Assembly: GCF_963576545.1 (NCBI RefSeq)
Contig: NC_083656.1
Location: 6,750,811-6,814,810, forward strand
Source: Limanda limanda
Taxonomy: Eukaryota > Chordata > Actinopteri > Pleuronectiformes > Pleuronectidae
Length of the DNA: 64,000 nt
Reading direction: 5' to 3'
In this document: piece by piece, positions 13,621 through 26,282 of the stretch
Position numbering within the stretch: position 1 is the first letter of the stretch
How the letters are laid out: every line of letters begins with the position of its first letter
Position numbers and translations under genes: made by a program
The notes under the pieces: model-generated
Told to the model about the DNA's origin: nothing
What the model saw: only the letters and a program-made list of their open reading frames with translations
The model's database searches: none

Positions 13621-14596
13621 AGGCCAATTTATGCTTTTGCGTATTTTGTAAAACGGATAGATAAGACCGCCCTATCCGTCGTGGAACGCCCTCTCCGAGC
13701 GTGTCGGAAAGCTTTACGTACACGTCTGATTTTTCTGACTCTCCGTCTTCATGTTGGAGACCCGACGGACAGCTCTTGGCTGTGATTGGTCCGCGAACGA
13801 CATCATTTCCGTACGACGTCATTTCTGTTCGACGTCATTTCCGGCCTCAAACGTCCTGCTTGACAGCTAACCCAAACACAACTATGATTCTACGATTAAT
13901 GTGACGTGTGTGTTAAGCCAGCGGAGTTGTCCGGCTGACGGTGGCTCGTTCGAGCACTGACGGCATGTGTGCACGGTCACAGACGGTTATAACGAGCTTT
14001 CAAAACGGCGCTAGCAGGCTAGGCTAGCGGGCTAGCCACCATGCTAACTGCGGTGGTAACAGTGCAAGAACCAGCCGTCACGACTTTAATTCCACTTCTA
14101 TCATGACACTGTTTCTATAATACCATCAGGTTAGAAGCAAACACTGGATAGTAGTTGTTAGTGCCGGGAGTCCCTGCTGACTGTGTGTGGAAGCTGGGGG
14201 GGGAGCTAGCTCCGGGTAGCTTCTAGCTACATGTAGCCTCAAGCAGATTCAAGCTGTGGAATCAGCAAAACAGTTCGGAAACAAGACCGGGGAACCGCCG
14301 CGCTAAGAAACGATTACATCAGCATCTTGACCCGCTGGGTGTCACTTTATTTAGTTCTGTTAGTTGCCATGGTTCAGTGTGTGGGGACAAGCCGATAGAT
14401 ATAAACAGACACACGTGGACTTCTTCTTCCCAAATGGGGTAGGCTTCTCTGAGCTCGTCTTCCGTTGCGCCACCTATGGGTTTGGCGGTGAATTTTTTTC
14501 GACGTACAGTGGTCGGATTAGTAAAAATCAAAAAGACCATTGCCCCCCGTGGAGCCCTCTCCGAGAAACGGAGAACGTAGAAGTATATAAGAGCCT
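13621..14596. mobile_element. Harbinger-like nonautonomous element with TTA target duplication
   Basis: A 976-bp insertion is bounded by TTA at 13618-13620 and 14597-14599. The left end is aggccaatttatgctttt and the right end, inverted, is aggctcttatatacttct, matching at about 12 of 18 positions. A 3-bp TWA target and this aggccaatttatgct end are what I recall for PIF/Harbinger-type fish elements. It is unusually CpG- and GC-rich for the neighbourhood. It contains the short palindrome-like run gctagcaggctaggctagc at about 14011 and no transposase frame. Confidence 0.65.
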
Positions 14597-14599
14597 TTA

Positions 14600-15320
14600 A
14601 GGAGAAGGTATTGAGCAAGTTTCTCACGTCACATGTTCTGCTCTGAGTAAACAGGTTTTAAAGCTACAATTCTGACCCTGTTAACCAAGATTTAATTCTA
14701 AAAGTTCCTCTCCCCCCCTGTGTTTCCCAATTTTTTTTAATTTCAAAGTCTGACTCAGTCGCCACATGACTTCAAAGACAGCAGAAGGTCTCTTGTGAAT
14801 TCCCTTAATCAGGACATAAAGTGTGAGTCTTAAAAGGGTTGATTTCCCGCTGCATCATCACTTTAGCTCCAATATAAACACAGACACACACACACACAGT
14901 CCTGTTTCTAATTACTGAACAGTGAGAATAATCTACATTTGCTACAGTATGTCTGTTCTGTGAGGAAAAGAAGCTGGGATTCTACTGTAATCTGATTTCA
15001 TGTGGGATCTGCCGCCGCTGATACGGGTTCATCTTTGGGTTTGTTGATAAAACTGGAAATGTTTGGCTTTCTTCTTCAAATTTTTGGGTCAGTGTCTGGC
15101 TGGAGGCCGTTCATGTCCGACGTCGCCATGTTTGAACTGAGACGGGGGGGAGAGAGATCTCAAATCAAATGTGAGATAAGAGAAAACAGCATTGTATATT
15201 TTCAATGCTAACCACAGGCTAAACTTATTATTAATAAAATAACGACATGACATAGAGAGATTCTATCAAGTTGCAAGTGACTTGACATTATAAAGGTTCC
15301 ACATCACACATATCTGAAGC
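14600..15320. other. noncoding stretch, no gene recognised
   Basis: Holds a short AC run at about 14880-14898 and nothing else that I can name. Confidence 0.4.
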
Positions 15321-15860
15321 ATTAGATTAGATTAGATTCAACTTTATTGTCATTGCACAGTACAGGTACATATACAACGAAATGCAGTTTAGCGTCTAAC
15401 CAGAAGTGCAAAAAAGGCAGTAAAAGTGCAGAGTATTGTGCATATTAAAGTGAAAATGTAAATAAATAAGATCTGAACAGTAGAAATATAAATGGAATAT
15501 TACAGTATTAACAGGAATTGTATGATATAAGAACGATGAATACACTATGAGCAGGATAAAAATATAAATATATATAAATATGAATACACTATAGGCGGGG
15601 TAATACAGTAGTACAAAAAAAGATTAACAGTAGTGCAAATGTACAAATGTTCCAATGATCAGTGGTTGGAGGAGGGTGTGTGGCAATAAGAAGTATATGA
15701 GTATTGTGCATATTAAAGTGATAAAGTAATAAATAGGATCTGTACAGTAGAAATATATATGGAATATTACAGTATTAACAGGAATTGTAAGATATGGGGA
15801 CGATGAATACACTATGAGCAGGATAAAAATATAAATATATATAAATATGAATACACTGTA
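15321..15860. repeat. teleost interspersed repeat with internal 268-bp-spaced duplication
   Basis: It starts with attagattagattagattc, then actttattgtcattgcac and acaacgaaatgcagttt, a common fish retroelement-type tail as far as I recall. A block of about 170 bp beginning gtattgtgcatattaaagtg occurs at 15433 and again at 15701, with strong identity through aacaggaattg and ataaatatgaatacact. Confidence 0.7.
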
Positions 15861-18590
15861 GTAACCATATTGGGAGAAGTGAAGGGGGGGTGGAGCCTGA
15901 CTGAGAGGGAGACGCCCACCTACACCTGAGACCTGCACCCATTTGATGATTCTACCTGTCAATTTCCAGTATCCACGCCCTGATGCAGAAAGATGCTTTA
16001 TCATCTATTTGACTGTAAATGTACAAAATGAACCTCATGTTGTAAATCATTGTAGAAGACTGGAAACCAGAGATTCAGACAATTAACTCAATGAGAAGTC
16101 GTTCTCACAGACTTCAATAGAAACCGACAGACGAGTGAAGTCACCCTCTAATGGGGATTTGTACAGGTTTCAGTCGTGTTGGCGGATCCGGAGCCTTCGT
16201 CCTTCTTTATATCCAGTCTGTGTTCAAAGCTGACAGGAAGCCACATTTTTCTAATGTTATTTTGACACAGACCTTGAGATCGTTTTAGTGCCATTAGCGC
16301 CGCTCTACACCCCCCCACAATCTGCCTTAGCTGACGTTTCCTCAGCAACCTGTGAGAAATGCCTCCTCTACTCTGTTGACAAACTCGCGATCATTAGCGC
16401 CCAGCATCTCGCTCACGCTTCTCACGACCCAGCATCTCCTTGACTCTGCTCCCTGCTGTTTCTGACCAGTCTGAGCCTCGTGCTTTCTTCGTCTAAAAAG
16501 GAAATTATTCATCTTCAGCTTGTGCCTCAGATATCTCTCTCTCCCTTTTTACACAGATTGGAGATTATTGGACCGCAAAAAACTCTATAATTATGAACAG
16601 AAGTCCCGCTTCGAGTGTCGTGACGGACATTTTTAAGCACGCACTGTAGTGCAACCTTTGATTAGGCGAGAAATCCAATCTGCACACCTCCATCAATTTT
16701 AGACCAATTTCCCAAACTCCCATTCATGCTCGAACGTTTGAGCATCACATCAAATGACAAAAGATTCCCTGTGCCGACTCACAGCTGCAAAATCTAATGT
16801 GCGAGCGGTGAAAAACGCCACATTTACTTGAAATCCTCATCCTGTGTGTTAATATTCTCTTTAATCTTCTTTCAGAGGATAGATTCTTGACCCACGTTAA
16901 AAGGAGAGCTTCTTACGAACAGAACAAGATTTATAGTATATTTCGCCTTTATCTGATATGCAAAGATTAAATAGAATACAGACAATACTAGAGATGATGT
17001 AAACTGGAATAATTTATCTACAAACACTGATCAAACACTGATTCTCGGATCTTAGAGTATGTAAATCAATGTGTGCGTCACAAGGAGCTTCAGAATATTG
17101 AAGCAGTGACACAGTTAGAGTCTCTCTGCAGACTTCACACACTCGTCACCCCCGCACACACACACTTCTTCATTTATGCCTGAAGAACCGACTGAGTTTC
17201 AATACTTTCAAGTTTTATTGTTCAACTGTTTTAAATCATTCGCCATTGCTGTGACGCTTAACCTTGTTACTCTGCTTGTCAGCACAGCCATGTAAGCAGG
17301 GCATTGTTTTAGTGTTTGTGTGTGTGTGTGTACAATTGTGAACCAGCAAGGAATATATCTGGGAGGATATCTCCAGGCACTTATTGTTTGGAACTGATCA
17401 GTCAAAGGTTGTTGTCCAGGTCAACAAAAATATGGTCTAAAAAAGACCTTTTCCCAGATATTGACAGAAATAATAGAGCTGGAGAAACAGCCTAAAGTTG
17501 ATGTTGTTCAGAACACAAGCTGCCACATCATGTGATATCATATGGTAATTGCAATCATGAATAAGTCACAAAGAAGTCAGAAAATGCAGTCATGCATAGT
17601 TTATAAATTAGTTTCTCCAGGATACCATGGTCGGAAGCCCCCTAACCAGGCCCATATGCCCAGTTGGCACTTTCTTTATTATTTTTGATGCCAAATTAAA
17701 TGTTAGAAGAATAGAATGATCAAAACGCTCCTGCCACTGTGAAGTCGGAGAATGACATCATTACGAAATGGGATTATTACAATAGAAAATAGATGTGGCA
17801 TTTCCTGATTGGGGTACAAACAGTGCGTAGGTTATGCATCACCTCTCCAGTGCTTTTCATTCATTGTGATATACAGTACAGCAATATATAAGTCTCTGAA
17901 GGGAGCTCAGGAATCCCCAGAGCCATCAGGCTGCTGTTTGGACAAACAGGAAGTGGTTGTGCAGCTCTGCTGGAACTTCAGCTCTCTTCTCAGGTGGCAC
18001 TGGTGCTACAAGTTATCAGGCTTCAAGAGATAACACAGGATCCCACATGAGGTGACTGCTGAGGACATGACAGAGACTCGGAGCAAAGCAAAGGAACTCA
18101 GAGTGCACAGCTCTGGGAGTTCGAACCCGAAGACTTTGATGACACTGGAGGTGAACGCGAGCAAGGAGATGAGAGATGTGTGATTTGAAGCCACGGAGGT
18201 TTCCCAACACACCGGAGACCAGCTCTCCTTGTTGCCAGCAAACCAGAGATCCTTAATGGAATCAGTAATATTCCAGGAGCCTGACGGAGCAGCAGCAGCA
18301 GCAGCAGGAGGCGCAGATACAAACTGCTAGGCCCAACAGAGGTGGTGATAAGAGGTGCTTCTCAAAGTCCTGCAGGGCCTCATCCAAACATTTACTTTAA
18401 CAAGCCAACGGCTGTCAGCGTCACAGAGGCTTGCAGGTCCTCCAGTTCCTCTTATTGCCCCCGATTTAACTGCTGCCATTGCTGCAGAGCAGGATGTGCA
18501 GCAGTAGGTGCAATATTTAGTTCATACACGAAGACGGAAAGAAGATCTCAGACCTTTGGACGCCATTTAATTATACATGAATAGTTGGAG
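15861..18590. other. noncoding stretch, no gene recognised
   Basis: Holds a short (TG)n at about 17317-17331 and a small agc run at 18288-18306. Low-complexity Leu-rich frames on the minus strand at 18.1-18.3 kb come from the latter and are not convincing genes. Confidence 0.4.
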
Positions 18591-18745
18591 CATGCATATT
18601 CTTATACTTATACTAATGCATTCCCTAGGCTTTTACCATAACCCCTCACCATCACATGTGAACTAACCCTAACCCCAATCCTACACCTGATTCTAACCCT
18701 AAAACCAAGTCTTTACTCTCAAACAGCTCTTTGGAAAAGTGTCCT
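18591..18745. repeat. dispersed repeat with degenerate aaccct motifs
   Basis: Irregular copies of ctaaccct and related hexamers (ctaaccctaaccccaatcct, attctaaccctaaaacc) follow gcattccctaggctttta. I recognise this as a widespread fish repeat. The telomere-like motifs are part of it, so it need not be an interstitial telomere. Confidence 0.6.
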
Positions 18746-18790
18746 AATTCCATAAGGCTGTTAATAATACAAATTATTATGAAGTACAAA

Positions 18791-18816
18791 TACACACACA
18801 CACACACACACACACA
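18791..18816. repeat. (AC)n microsatellite
   Basis: A perfect dinucleotide array of about 26 bp. Confidence 0.9.
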
Positions 18817-18889
18817 TCCACACAATATGACCTCAGCTTGATAATCATAACATATAAATATCCCTGTAACAATATCTACAATAATTACC

Positions 18890-19510
18890 AGGCTTTGACC
18901 CTTTGCATGTAAACATCAAGACAACAGAGAGAAGCCTCTTTTAGTTTAAATTTAATTGACACTAATTCTCTGCAGCAGGTTTCTTTCCTTTGCTTGAATT
19001 TAATTGTACGAGACTAGTTTAATGAGACATTAAGCACAGGACACATTTCCAAGCCAAGCGGTTACATAACTCGAAGGGATCTAAACACGAGCTTGCTTGG
19101 TATATCACTCGATGACGCGCGTGTCAGTAGATGATTCAGAAATTGCCCAAACCACAATTCTACATTACTCTTGATGTGAGATTCTGAGGCTCTGTGTTTT
19201 TATGACTTTTCTGCAAATAGATCTGAACCAACAAACCCTGAGAAAAGCACTGTCAAACCAAATCATTTCAGAGTGTTATGGTTGTTTTAATTAGTTCTCC
19301 AACACCCGCATGTCTGGCCTGGTCGTTAAGAGAGTGTGTTATCAAACTCTGTTGAGCAAAATATGGGAATGTGATTCCCAATGGTGTGCTTAATGACCTG
19401 AGTATATTTCAAGAAGCATTGGATTTTTTTCTGCTGTCGTTTTTTTTCCCCCAAACTTCATAAAACACAGGCCTGCTGGTTCTTTACAGACGCACCAGTG
19501 CTCACGACAA
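18890..19510. repeat. dispersed repeat family B, copy 1
   Basis: Shares blocks in order with 26283-26760: gaccctttg, tagtttaatgagacattaa, atatcactcgatgacg, gtgtcagtagat, and finally caggcctgctggttctttac. The two copies are 7.4 kb apart and diverged. Class unknown. Confidence 0.65.
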
Positions 19511-19549
19511 GTTTGACTCACCACCGAACGCCATCAGTAGGACGCCTGA

Positions 19550-20160
19550 GGTCGTACATCTCTGAAGAATCCAGTACATATAGGTCCAGTACATTTGTGT
19601 TGCTGCATCAGGGAGATGACGCTTGGTACAAAGTGGGAGTTTGTATTGAACAACAACAATCAGATACATTCACAAAAGATTATTTTTTCTGTGACACAAA
19701 AATAGCTCACAGTTTAGAGTTGAGACGAAATGGGAATAAAAAGGAAAGGAAAAGTAATTTTTTTGACTGGAAATATTTTAATACACAAAAGATCAAAGAA
19801 TAAAAAAAAGACAATAATTGATCATCTAAATATTAAATCAGATATTAAATTAAATGAAACCTAAACATCATTTTTTTATAATTATTTTTCAGCTCAAACC
19901 AATGTCTTCTTATTATTAGAAGTTCGATGGGATCCTAGTTATACAAATGGACGATGTGTCTCCACTTCCTCTCACTAACCACTAGAGGGCAATTGAGAGG
20001 CTTTGGCTTCACTTTTGGGAAGCAGTCATGTTGTCCATCTGTAGTTCGATCATGGGCCGTTCAACTAGAAGCGAGGGTCGAATATATGTCACCTTATCAA
20101 ATACATAAAATGTTTTCTGCCTCGTGCTGCTTGTGTCACAGGATTCGCGTCTCAGCACCG
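19550..20160. repeat. 610-bp tandem duplication, unit 1
   Basis: Unit 1 and unit 2 share long near-identical blocks: gtccagtacatttgtgttgc at 19584 and 20195, ttgtattgaacaacaacaat, tcttcttattattagaagtt at 19905 and 20521, and cacttttgggaagcagtcat at about 20009 and 20619. The spacing is constant at 610-616 bp. Parts belong to repeat family A. Short ORFs here are repeat translations. Confidence 0.85.
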
Positions 20161-20770
20161 CTCACAACATTTCTGAGGGATCCAGTACATATACGTCCAG
20201 TACATTTGTGTTGCTGCATCAGGGAGATGATGCTTGGTACAAAGTGGAAGTTTGTATTGAACAACAACAATCAGATTCATTCACAAAAGATTAGTTTTTC
20301 TGTGACACAAAAATAGCTCACAGTGTAGACTTGCGAGTAAATGGGAATATAAGGGAAAGGAAAAGGCCTTAGAAATGTAGACCTTCTTATATGCACGTAA
20401 ATACATGTAATTATTTTGACTGGAAATATAATAATACACAAAAGATCAAAGACTAAAAAGAGACAATAATAGATCCCCTACACCTATTTTTTTATTATTA
20501 TTTTTCAGCTCAAACCAATCTCTTCTTATTATTAGAAGTTCAATGGGATCTTAGTTATGAAAATGGACGACGTGTCTCTACTTCCTCTCACTGCCACTAG
20601 AGGGCAATTGAGAGGCTTCACTTTTGGGAAGCAGTCATGCTATCCATCTTTAGTTTGATCATGGTCCGCCGGGGCTGCGAGGGTCGAATACGTCACCTTA
20701 TCAAATACATAAACCGTTTTCTGACTCGTGCTGCTTGTGTCAAAGGATTTGCGTATCAGCCCCCAGTAAA
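20161..20770. repeat. 610-bp tandem duplication, unit 2
   Basis: The second unit of the duplication. It differs from unit 1 by scattered substitutions and small indels, so the duplication is not recent. Confidence 0.85.
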
Positions 20771-21457
20771 GAAAGGTGCATCATGGCAGAAACAAAGCTG
20801 AGGCTCGTGTTCTTTTGTGCCGTCTGAGTTCTCTTATCTTGCCCTCACTTCATGCACAGTGGCAATCCTTGTTCCCTCTCCTGGCCTGATTGATTTGCTG
20901 TGGCAGTAGGATCAGGTCAGGTGGTTCCCACGACAGGTTGTGGATTTAGCTCTTGCTTTATTAATGAACACAACACATCCGGCTGCCGTGTGAACATCCA
21001 GATAACTTGTTTTCTATTTGTGCGGTCACTCTCCCGTTTGATTGTCACTTCTGCCAAAGTGCTTTGTCGCTATTTAAAGGCTTCATGATTCACATGATGT
21101 CGTCTTCTAAAAAAAATGAAATAGAAGTCATTTCTCCACGCTGACAGACCCGAGCAATTTCCTCAGTGTCATGCACATAACACCCCTGTCAATCACGTGG
21201 AAAACCGGATTCTCCCAGAAGCCCTTGCTTTATATATATATATATATACAGTACATTAACTATATAGTGAGGTCTTGATGCTGCAGGGCTTTTTACATCC
21301 ATTACATGATGGATCACTTAAGCACTTGTCTTGGTATCTGCATTCTTTCATTGTACTTTGTGATTATTATTTCCAGGGGAAGCCATTCTACCATCCATCT
21401 CCACTAATATCACCTCCTCTAAAAGGAGCAGCCTCTCTCCTCTTCCCCTTCTAATCC

Positions 21458-21488
<31 letters not shown>

Positions 21489-22030
21489 GATGGGGGGGGC
21501 CTCATCTGATGGGATGCTTTCACAAATACTTAACAGACGAGCTGTATTGTTTGCATACACTCAGAGCTCATCACGAGCTGAAAAGTGGTCCTATAGCTTC
21601 CCCCCCATCCTGGTTGACCGATGGTAATAAGAATGGAAACACATCCTGAGAGCCTCTCAACGTACAAGCTGCTCCTGCCTGATTTTCCTCCTCGGCTTTC
21701 TTGGGTTCGGTACAACGTGATGATCCCTGTCTAGACCCCTGTCTGACCTATATTAAGTGTCACAAGTGTAAATGACCACCCAGTCACATAAAACCCATTT
21801 TCAGTCGAGAACATATATCCCTCGAAGTGCTTGAAAAGTCGAAGCATTACTTCTGAACTCTGTGTAGCATAATTTTTTTAAAATGTGAATTTAATGTGAT
21901 AATGTTATTAAACTTTTACACCCCTGAAAGAATTTATTTCCTTTTAATATTTCCTTTGACCATTGAATCCTTACCATGTCTAATTTATTTCTCCACCCTT
22001 GTATTATACATGCAACATATAGTGTATATC
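20771..22030. other. noncoding stretch with short microsatellites
   Basis: Holds a (TA)n run at about 21232-21249 and a (TG)n run at 21461-21488 followed by a G run. No gene recognised. Confidence 0.5.
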
Positions 22031-22306
22031 AGGGGTGGGGAACCTTTTTCTTATCCAGGGCCGTTTAAATTTTTAAAACATCCTCTGCGGGCTGCACTAA
22101 ATTATTGAAAACATACATCAGACTTGCCTCTCTAATGCGACGGCTGAAACTGCTCTCAGACATGCACCGAACTCCGGATACTCTCCTGATGGAGCTGCAT
22201 GTAAGAACGTAGATGTCCAAGTCAGTAGTGGACACTCTGCAGTACTTTTTATCTGTCAGCCACCAGAACTACTTGCTTAAAGAATTCTCACCCTTGATAG
22301 TAGTGT
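22030..22306. mobile_element. short hAT-type nonautonomous insertion (probable)
   Basis: The left end tatcaggggtggggaacctt and the right end read inverted, tatcaagggtgagaattctt, match at 15 of 20 positions. The flanking octamers atagtgta and gtagtgta differ by one base. This fits a roughly 277-bp hAT-like element whose target duplication has decayed. Exact boundaries are uncertain by about 3 bp. Confidence 0.55.
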
Positions 22307-22481
22307 ATATATATATGAATATATGGTATGTGTTGTCCAGCCAATGGAAGTTTCTACACACAGTCAAGCACCGTAATTGGAGTTAGTCAGCGCTAAGATC
22401 CACCATCAGTTCATCAGGAATACAGTGGACGCACGCCAACTCCAAACTGTATGAGGCGAGGGGTATTACGTTGGTTGCAAT

Positions 22482-23369
22482 TAGGGTTGCAAAGGGGCGG
22501 AAAGTTGCCGGTAAATTTCCGGAAACTTTCCACGGGAATATTAAGCTCAGGAATTTTGGGAATTTTGAAAAAAAAATAAATATGCAAATTAAACGCTGAG
22601 CAATAAAAACGTCATTCAAAACTCTATTTTAAAGATGCATGGAATGCATCACACGCTGCATGTTGAATTTCAACCCTCCACTGTGCATTCTTCCATCACA
22701 TGCACAGATAATTCCCAGCATCCTTCATTCTACAGCAGGGCTATTGAGGCCTGCTGTAGTGTGCAGGACTAGTCAGGTAAGTTTCAATCATATTACTCGG
22801 GAAAATATATTAGCATGCTGAATGAGGATTGTTCATCTGTTCATCTAGCCTATTTCCATTAATGTATCCATCAATTGTAAAATATTTTTATAGACTATTC
22901 CACTTGTTTGGCTAACTATTTATATCTCTGGCATTGCATTAGTGTTTTTTTACAAACTTTTTTCTCATCTTATTCTACAGAACAATGCCACGTGCACTAT
23001 CTCATGTGTGGAGACATTTCACCCCATCCAATGTAGAAGGAAAGGCTGTGTACATTTGCAAATACTGTGCTAAGACCTCTGTTAAGAATGACACAAAGAT
23101 GCAGAAGCATATAGTTAAGTGACCAAAGTTTCCTCAGGGCTCAAATCAGCCTATGACACAACAAAATGTTTATATTTATATCTGTATATGACAAGGTAAA
23201 TACAGTTAGTATAAATTACCCACAACATTTCCAGTTTATTCCCGTTAATTCCCGTTAATTCCCGATAATTCCCGTTAATTCCCGTATATTCCCGTTAATT
23301 CCCATATATTCCCGTTAATTCCCATGGCAAGTTTCCAACTTTGAATATTCCCGGAATTTTGCAACCCTA
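22482..23369. mobile_element. hAT-type element with 8-bp target duplication
   Basis: An 888-bp element starts TAGGGTTGCAAA and ends TTTTGCAACCCTA, and is flanked by perfect gttgcaat copies at 22474-22481 and 23370-23377. The 8-bp duplication and these ends are typical of the hAT superfamily. Sub-terminal ttcccgttaa units (about 10 bp, repeated some eight times at 23237-23330) and the ccggaa/ttccgg motifs near the left end look like transposase-binding repeats. It retains a BED zinc-finger start (22985-23122) but no catalytic domain, so it is an internally deleted copy. It sits inside another repeat, since its flanks resemble 36690-36735. Confidence 0.9.
22985..23122 (+). pseudogene. BED zinc-finger remnant of hAT transposase
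   Basis: After an acceptor-like tattctacag there is an ATG and 45 codons beginning MPRALSHVWRHFTPSNVEGK, with C25-K-Y-C28 and then KMQKHIVK. This is the BED-finger pattern (aromatic WRHF block, CxxC, then His). The next ligand would be expected four residues after His42, and at that position the frame has TGA. Frame continuity after the stop (PKFP...) suggests the stop arose by mutation. The rest of the transposase is absent. BED fingers bind the element's ends in hAT transposases. This fragment is not expected to be functional. Confidence 0.8.
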
Positions 23370-23377
23370 GTTGCAAT

Positions 23378-26282
23378 ACACAACTTCATCAGTAGATGCC
23401 GCTAAACTCTACACACTTAACCTTTAAAGATTTGACTGATGTGATTACAAGGAATTTAGTCAATCAAACACATCTCAGCATCCGTTATCATCACCCTTAT
23501 AATACCTCGCCTGAGCTGAATCATCTTGCATCATCGCTGAGGTTATTGCATCGCCTTGTTCCATCACTCTTAATAAAGATTATTCATTTTGTTCCGCTGT
23601 GCATCTTTGAGTAGTTATCCGTCATTGGATTTAGCCCACGTTAGTAGATAGTGGTTAATAAATTGGCTTACGTTTGGACACAATTACTGCCTGTGTGTTC
23701 CTTTGAAGTGGAATGGGAGATCCATTGGATTGGAGGTCACAGCTTCTTAGATGGCAATTTAATTAAACTGTCTAAATTTGTTCCAAGTGGAGCCGGTGGC
23801 CCCCTTTATGTGTGCATATTAAATCCTGTCATAACACTCCACTCTTTATAGTCATGTTACATCCTTTTGTCGTAATTTGTGTCTGTTCATGTTTTGTGGC
23901 CATTTTTTCCCCCTTTCCTTAACTGGTTTAGTGTCTTTCTTCATCATTTTGCTATTATTAATATGTGTTACTTATTTGTGATTTTATTAGCAATTTCCTT
24001 GCTGTTTTGTGTCTCTTTCAACTTGTTTTCCTCTAGTGATTGTGTGTCTCTTTGTTGTGGTATTTTATTTGTTGTGGGACTTCCCCCCTAAGCCCTAGGT
24101 GCCCTAGCTGGGCCTGTAGGTGTATATGCCTGTTCAGTAATCCCTCCACCAAGGTCCTGGGGTCAGACCAGGGGAGGGACAGCGTGCATTGCCGTCTACC
24201 ACTGTGTTTTTCAACACCACCACTACAAGTCACCAATGTTCCAGGTCCTCCACATGCAGGCTTGAAGGCAGATAAACAAGCTGAAAAGTTTCAAATTGGC
24301 AGGCAGCAGGGATGGCTGGACCGGGGAGATTGGATGTGCCGGTTAACTGCAGATGAGAACTGGGGGAAACAGATGACCTTAACTGGGAACTGGAGAAAAC
24401 TCTCTGATAGCAGTGGCAAGAGCAGGTAGTTGATAGAGGTTCGAGAGGTTAGGCTCCAGGCTGTCTGTGGAAAAAACAGAGCGGGAGAGTTCTTGCTTAA
24501 AAGCTCCCGGTTAGAACGAGAGGCCGGCTTGACAACCCTACAAGAGTGTCGGGAGATTCGGCCTTAAATAGGACGGAGCAGTTGGAAGCAGCTGCTGGGA
24601 AACCAGGACGACACAGGGCAGGTGAGGTTAAGGGGAATGCAGCCAGAGCTATCACTGGGAGCAGAGAGCTCAACTGTGAGTAAAACACAGCCAGACACTT
24701 TCAGGAAGTAGTGAGAGCGGAACCAACTAAAAGTTCCCTTCGTCATTACGGTTTAAGATCTGTTAGAAGGTGTTCAGAAGGGTATTTGTATTGTAGAAGC
24801 TTGAGTGACTTCCTTTCAAGTCTTTTCATGGTCATCATTTGATCAAACATCTGTCGACGAGAATCAAAAACCTGACTACACGCCAGAAGTTTGGCGATAG
24901 AATCTACATCAACAATCAGTCAGATACCAGAAAAGATCGCCGTGGGTGATGTTAATGGCTGTGTATGCTGGTGATGTGGTAATGTGGTGCAGTAATGCTA
25001 CACTTAACAGCAAACTTGTGATATGACCTTGCTAACCAAACAAAGAGGAACCAGTATATAGCTGCTGCTATTGTCAGGCACATACTCATTACACAAAGAG
25101 AGAATTTTCTTTTATTTGCATTTTGGAAAGCATTTAAAAAAATCCAATATACTGACTCAAAACACTGTTTGTGTGCAGATGAAAAAGTTTCAAAGGGCAT
25201 TCTAAACGTACCCATAGTTTTTATCACAACATTTGAAGGGTATCGAACTGTCCCAAAATATATTAAAGGGGCCTTGACATTAAATATATCGCTAATAAAA
25301 AAAAGGAACCATTTATTAGCGCTGTCTTCCACCATGTGTTTGAACTATACCAAAAGCAAGAGTTGTCATCCGCCCGGGCTCGGGGAACATCCTGTTCATA
25401 GCAAAGAAAAACAGATTCTGAGGTCAGGACTCAAATCTGTCCTCCGGGCTGACTGGGCTCTCAGCGGATCAGCAGGCCTCGGCCAGTGGATGCCCCGGCA
25501 ATCATATCCACCCTCAGGGTTTACGCATGCAGCGGCGCCTGTCACTCCTTCATGTCAGCAGTTTAGCAGAGTTTAGAGGATTGTTCTGTGAGGAAAGAAG
25601 ATTTTTTTTTCTTTCCCCGGGAGTCTTGAGGGATTTGAGTCGACAGTTTTCTTTTGCTTCTCTTTACAGACGCTCTGTCGGGTTCCTGGTGTGTTTCAGA
25701 GAGTTTATTTACTTGTGGCATCACATGGAGAGCACACTCAACTTTTATTCAGTTGAGTTCAACGCAAAGATTTATTCTCTTTTTTAAATAATATACTTTA
25801 AACTCCTCTTCTACTGCGATGTTAACTTTGTTCTAAGAAAAGATACAAAATTATAGATAATACATCCTATAAATACTGTTATATGTTAATTTTCTTAAAG
25901 AGCTGTCTTCAGTGCTACTATTGTCTTGTTAACAAACATCTACCAATGATTTGTTGTGTCCTCGACCTCAGAGCCGACCTACATGCACTGATACGTCTTA
26001 TTTGATACTTTACACACTGTGACACCGTCGCAGGTAAGATGACCTTTGACCCGTGTGGTCCACCAGCAGACTACACCAGTGTTATTACTGCATAACACGC
26101 AGACCTTTTGACTCCTGTCTTTGCAGGGAAAACCAATCCTCATTATACTGCAGGTGTTTGACCTGTTAGGTGGAAGAAGAAGTGTCACTGAATGTCGTTA
26201 ACCCTAGAAAACGTTTAACAAACACAAACAGGAGCAACGTTGTAAACCCACAGAATGTGTGAACGTGGCTGCACCTTTGACA
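23378..26282. other. noncoding stretch, no gene recognised
   Basis: Contains T-rich short repeats (gtgtctcttt type, 23.9-24.06 kb) and a GC-richer, purine-rich block (24.1-24.75 kb) with overlapping open frames on both strands. The block may be an old transposon but I could not match it. Confidence 0.4.

Noticed and set aside
18640..18710. Interstitial telomere-like aaccct motifs
   Set aside because: The hexamers are irregular and part of a common dispersed fish repeat.
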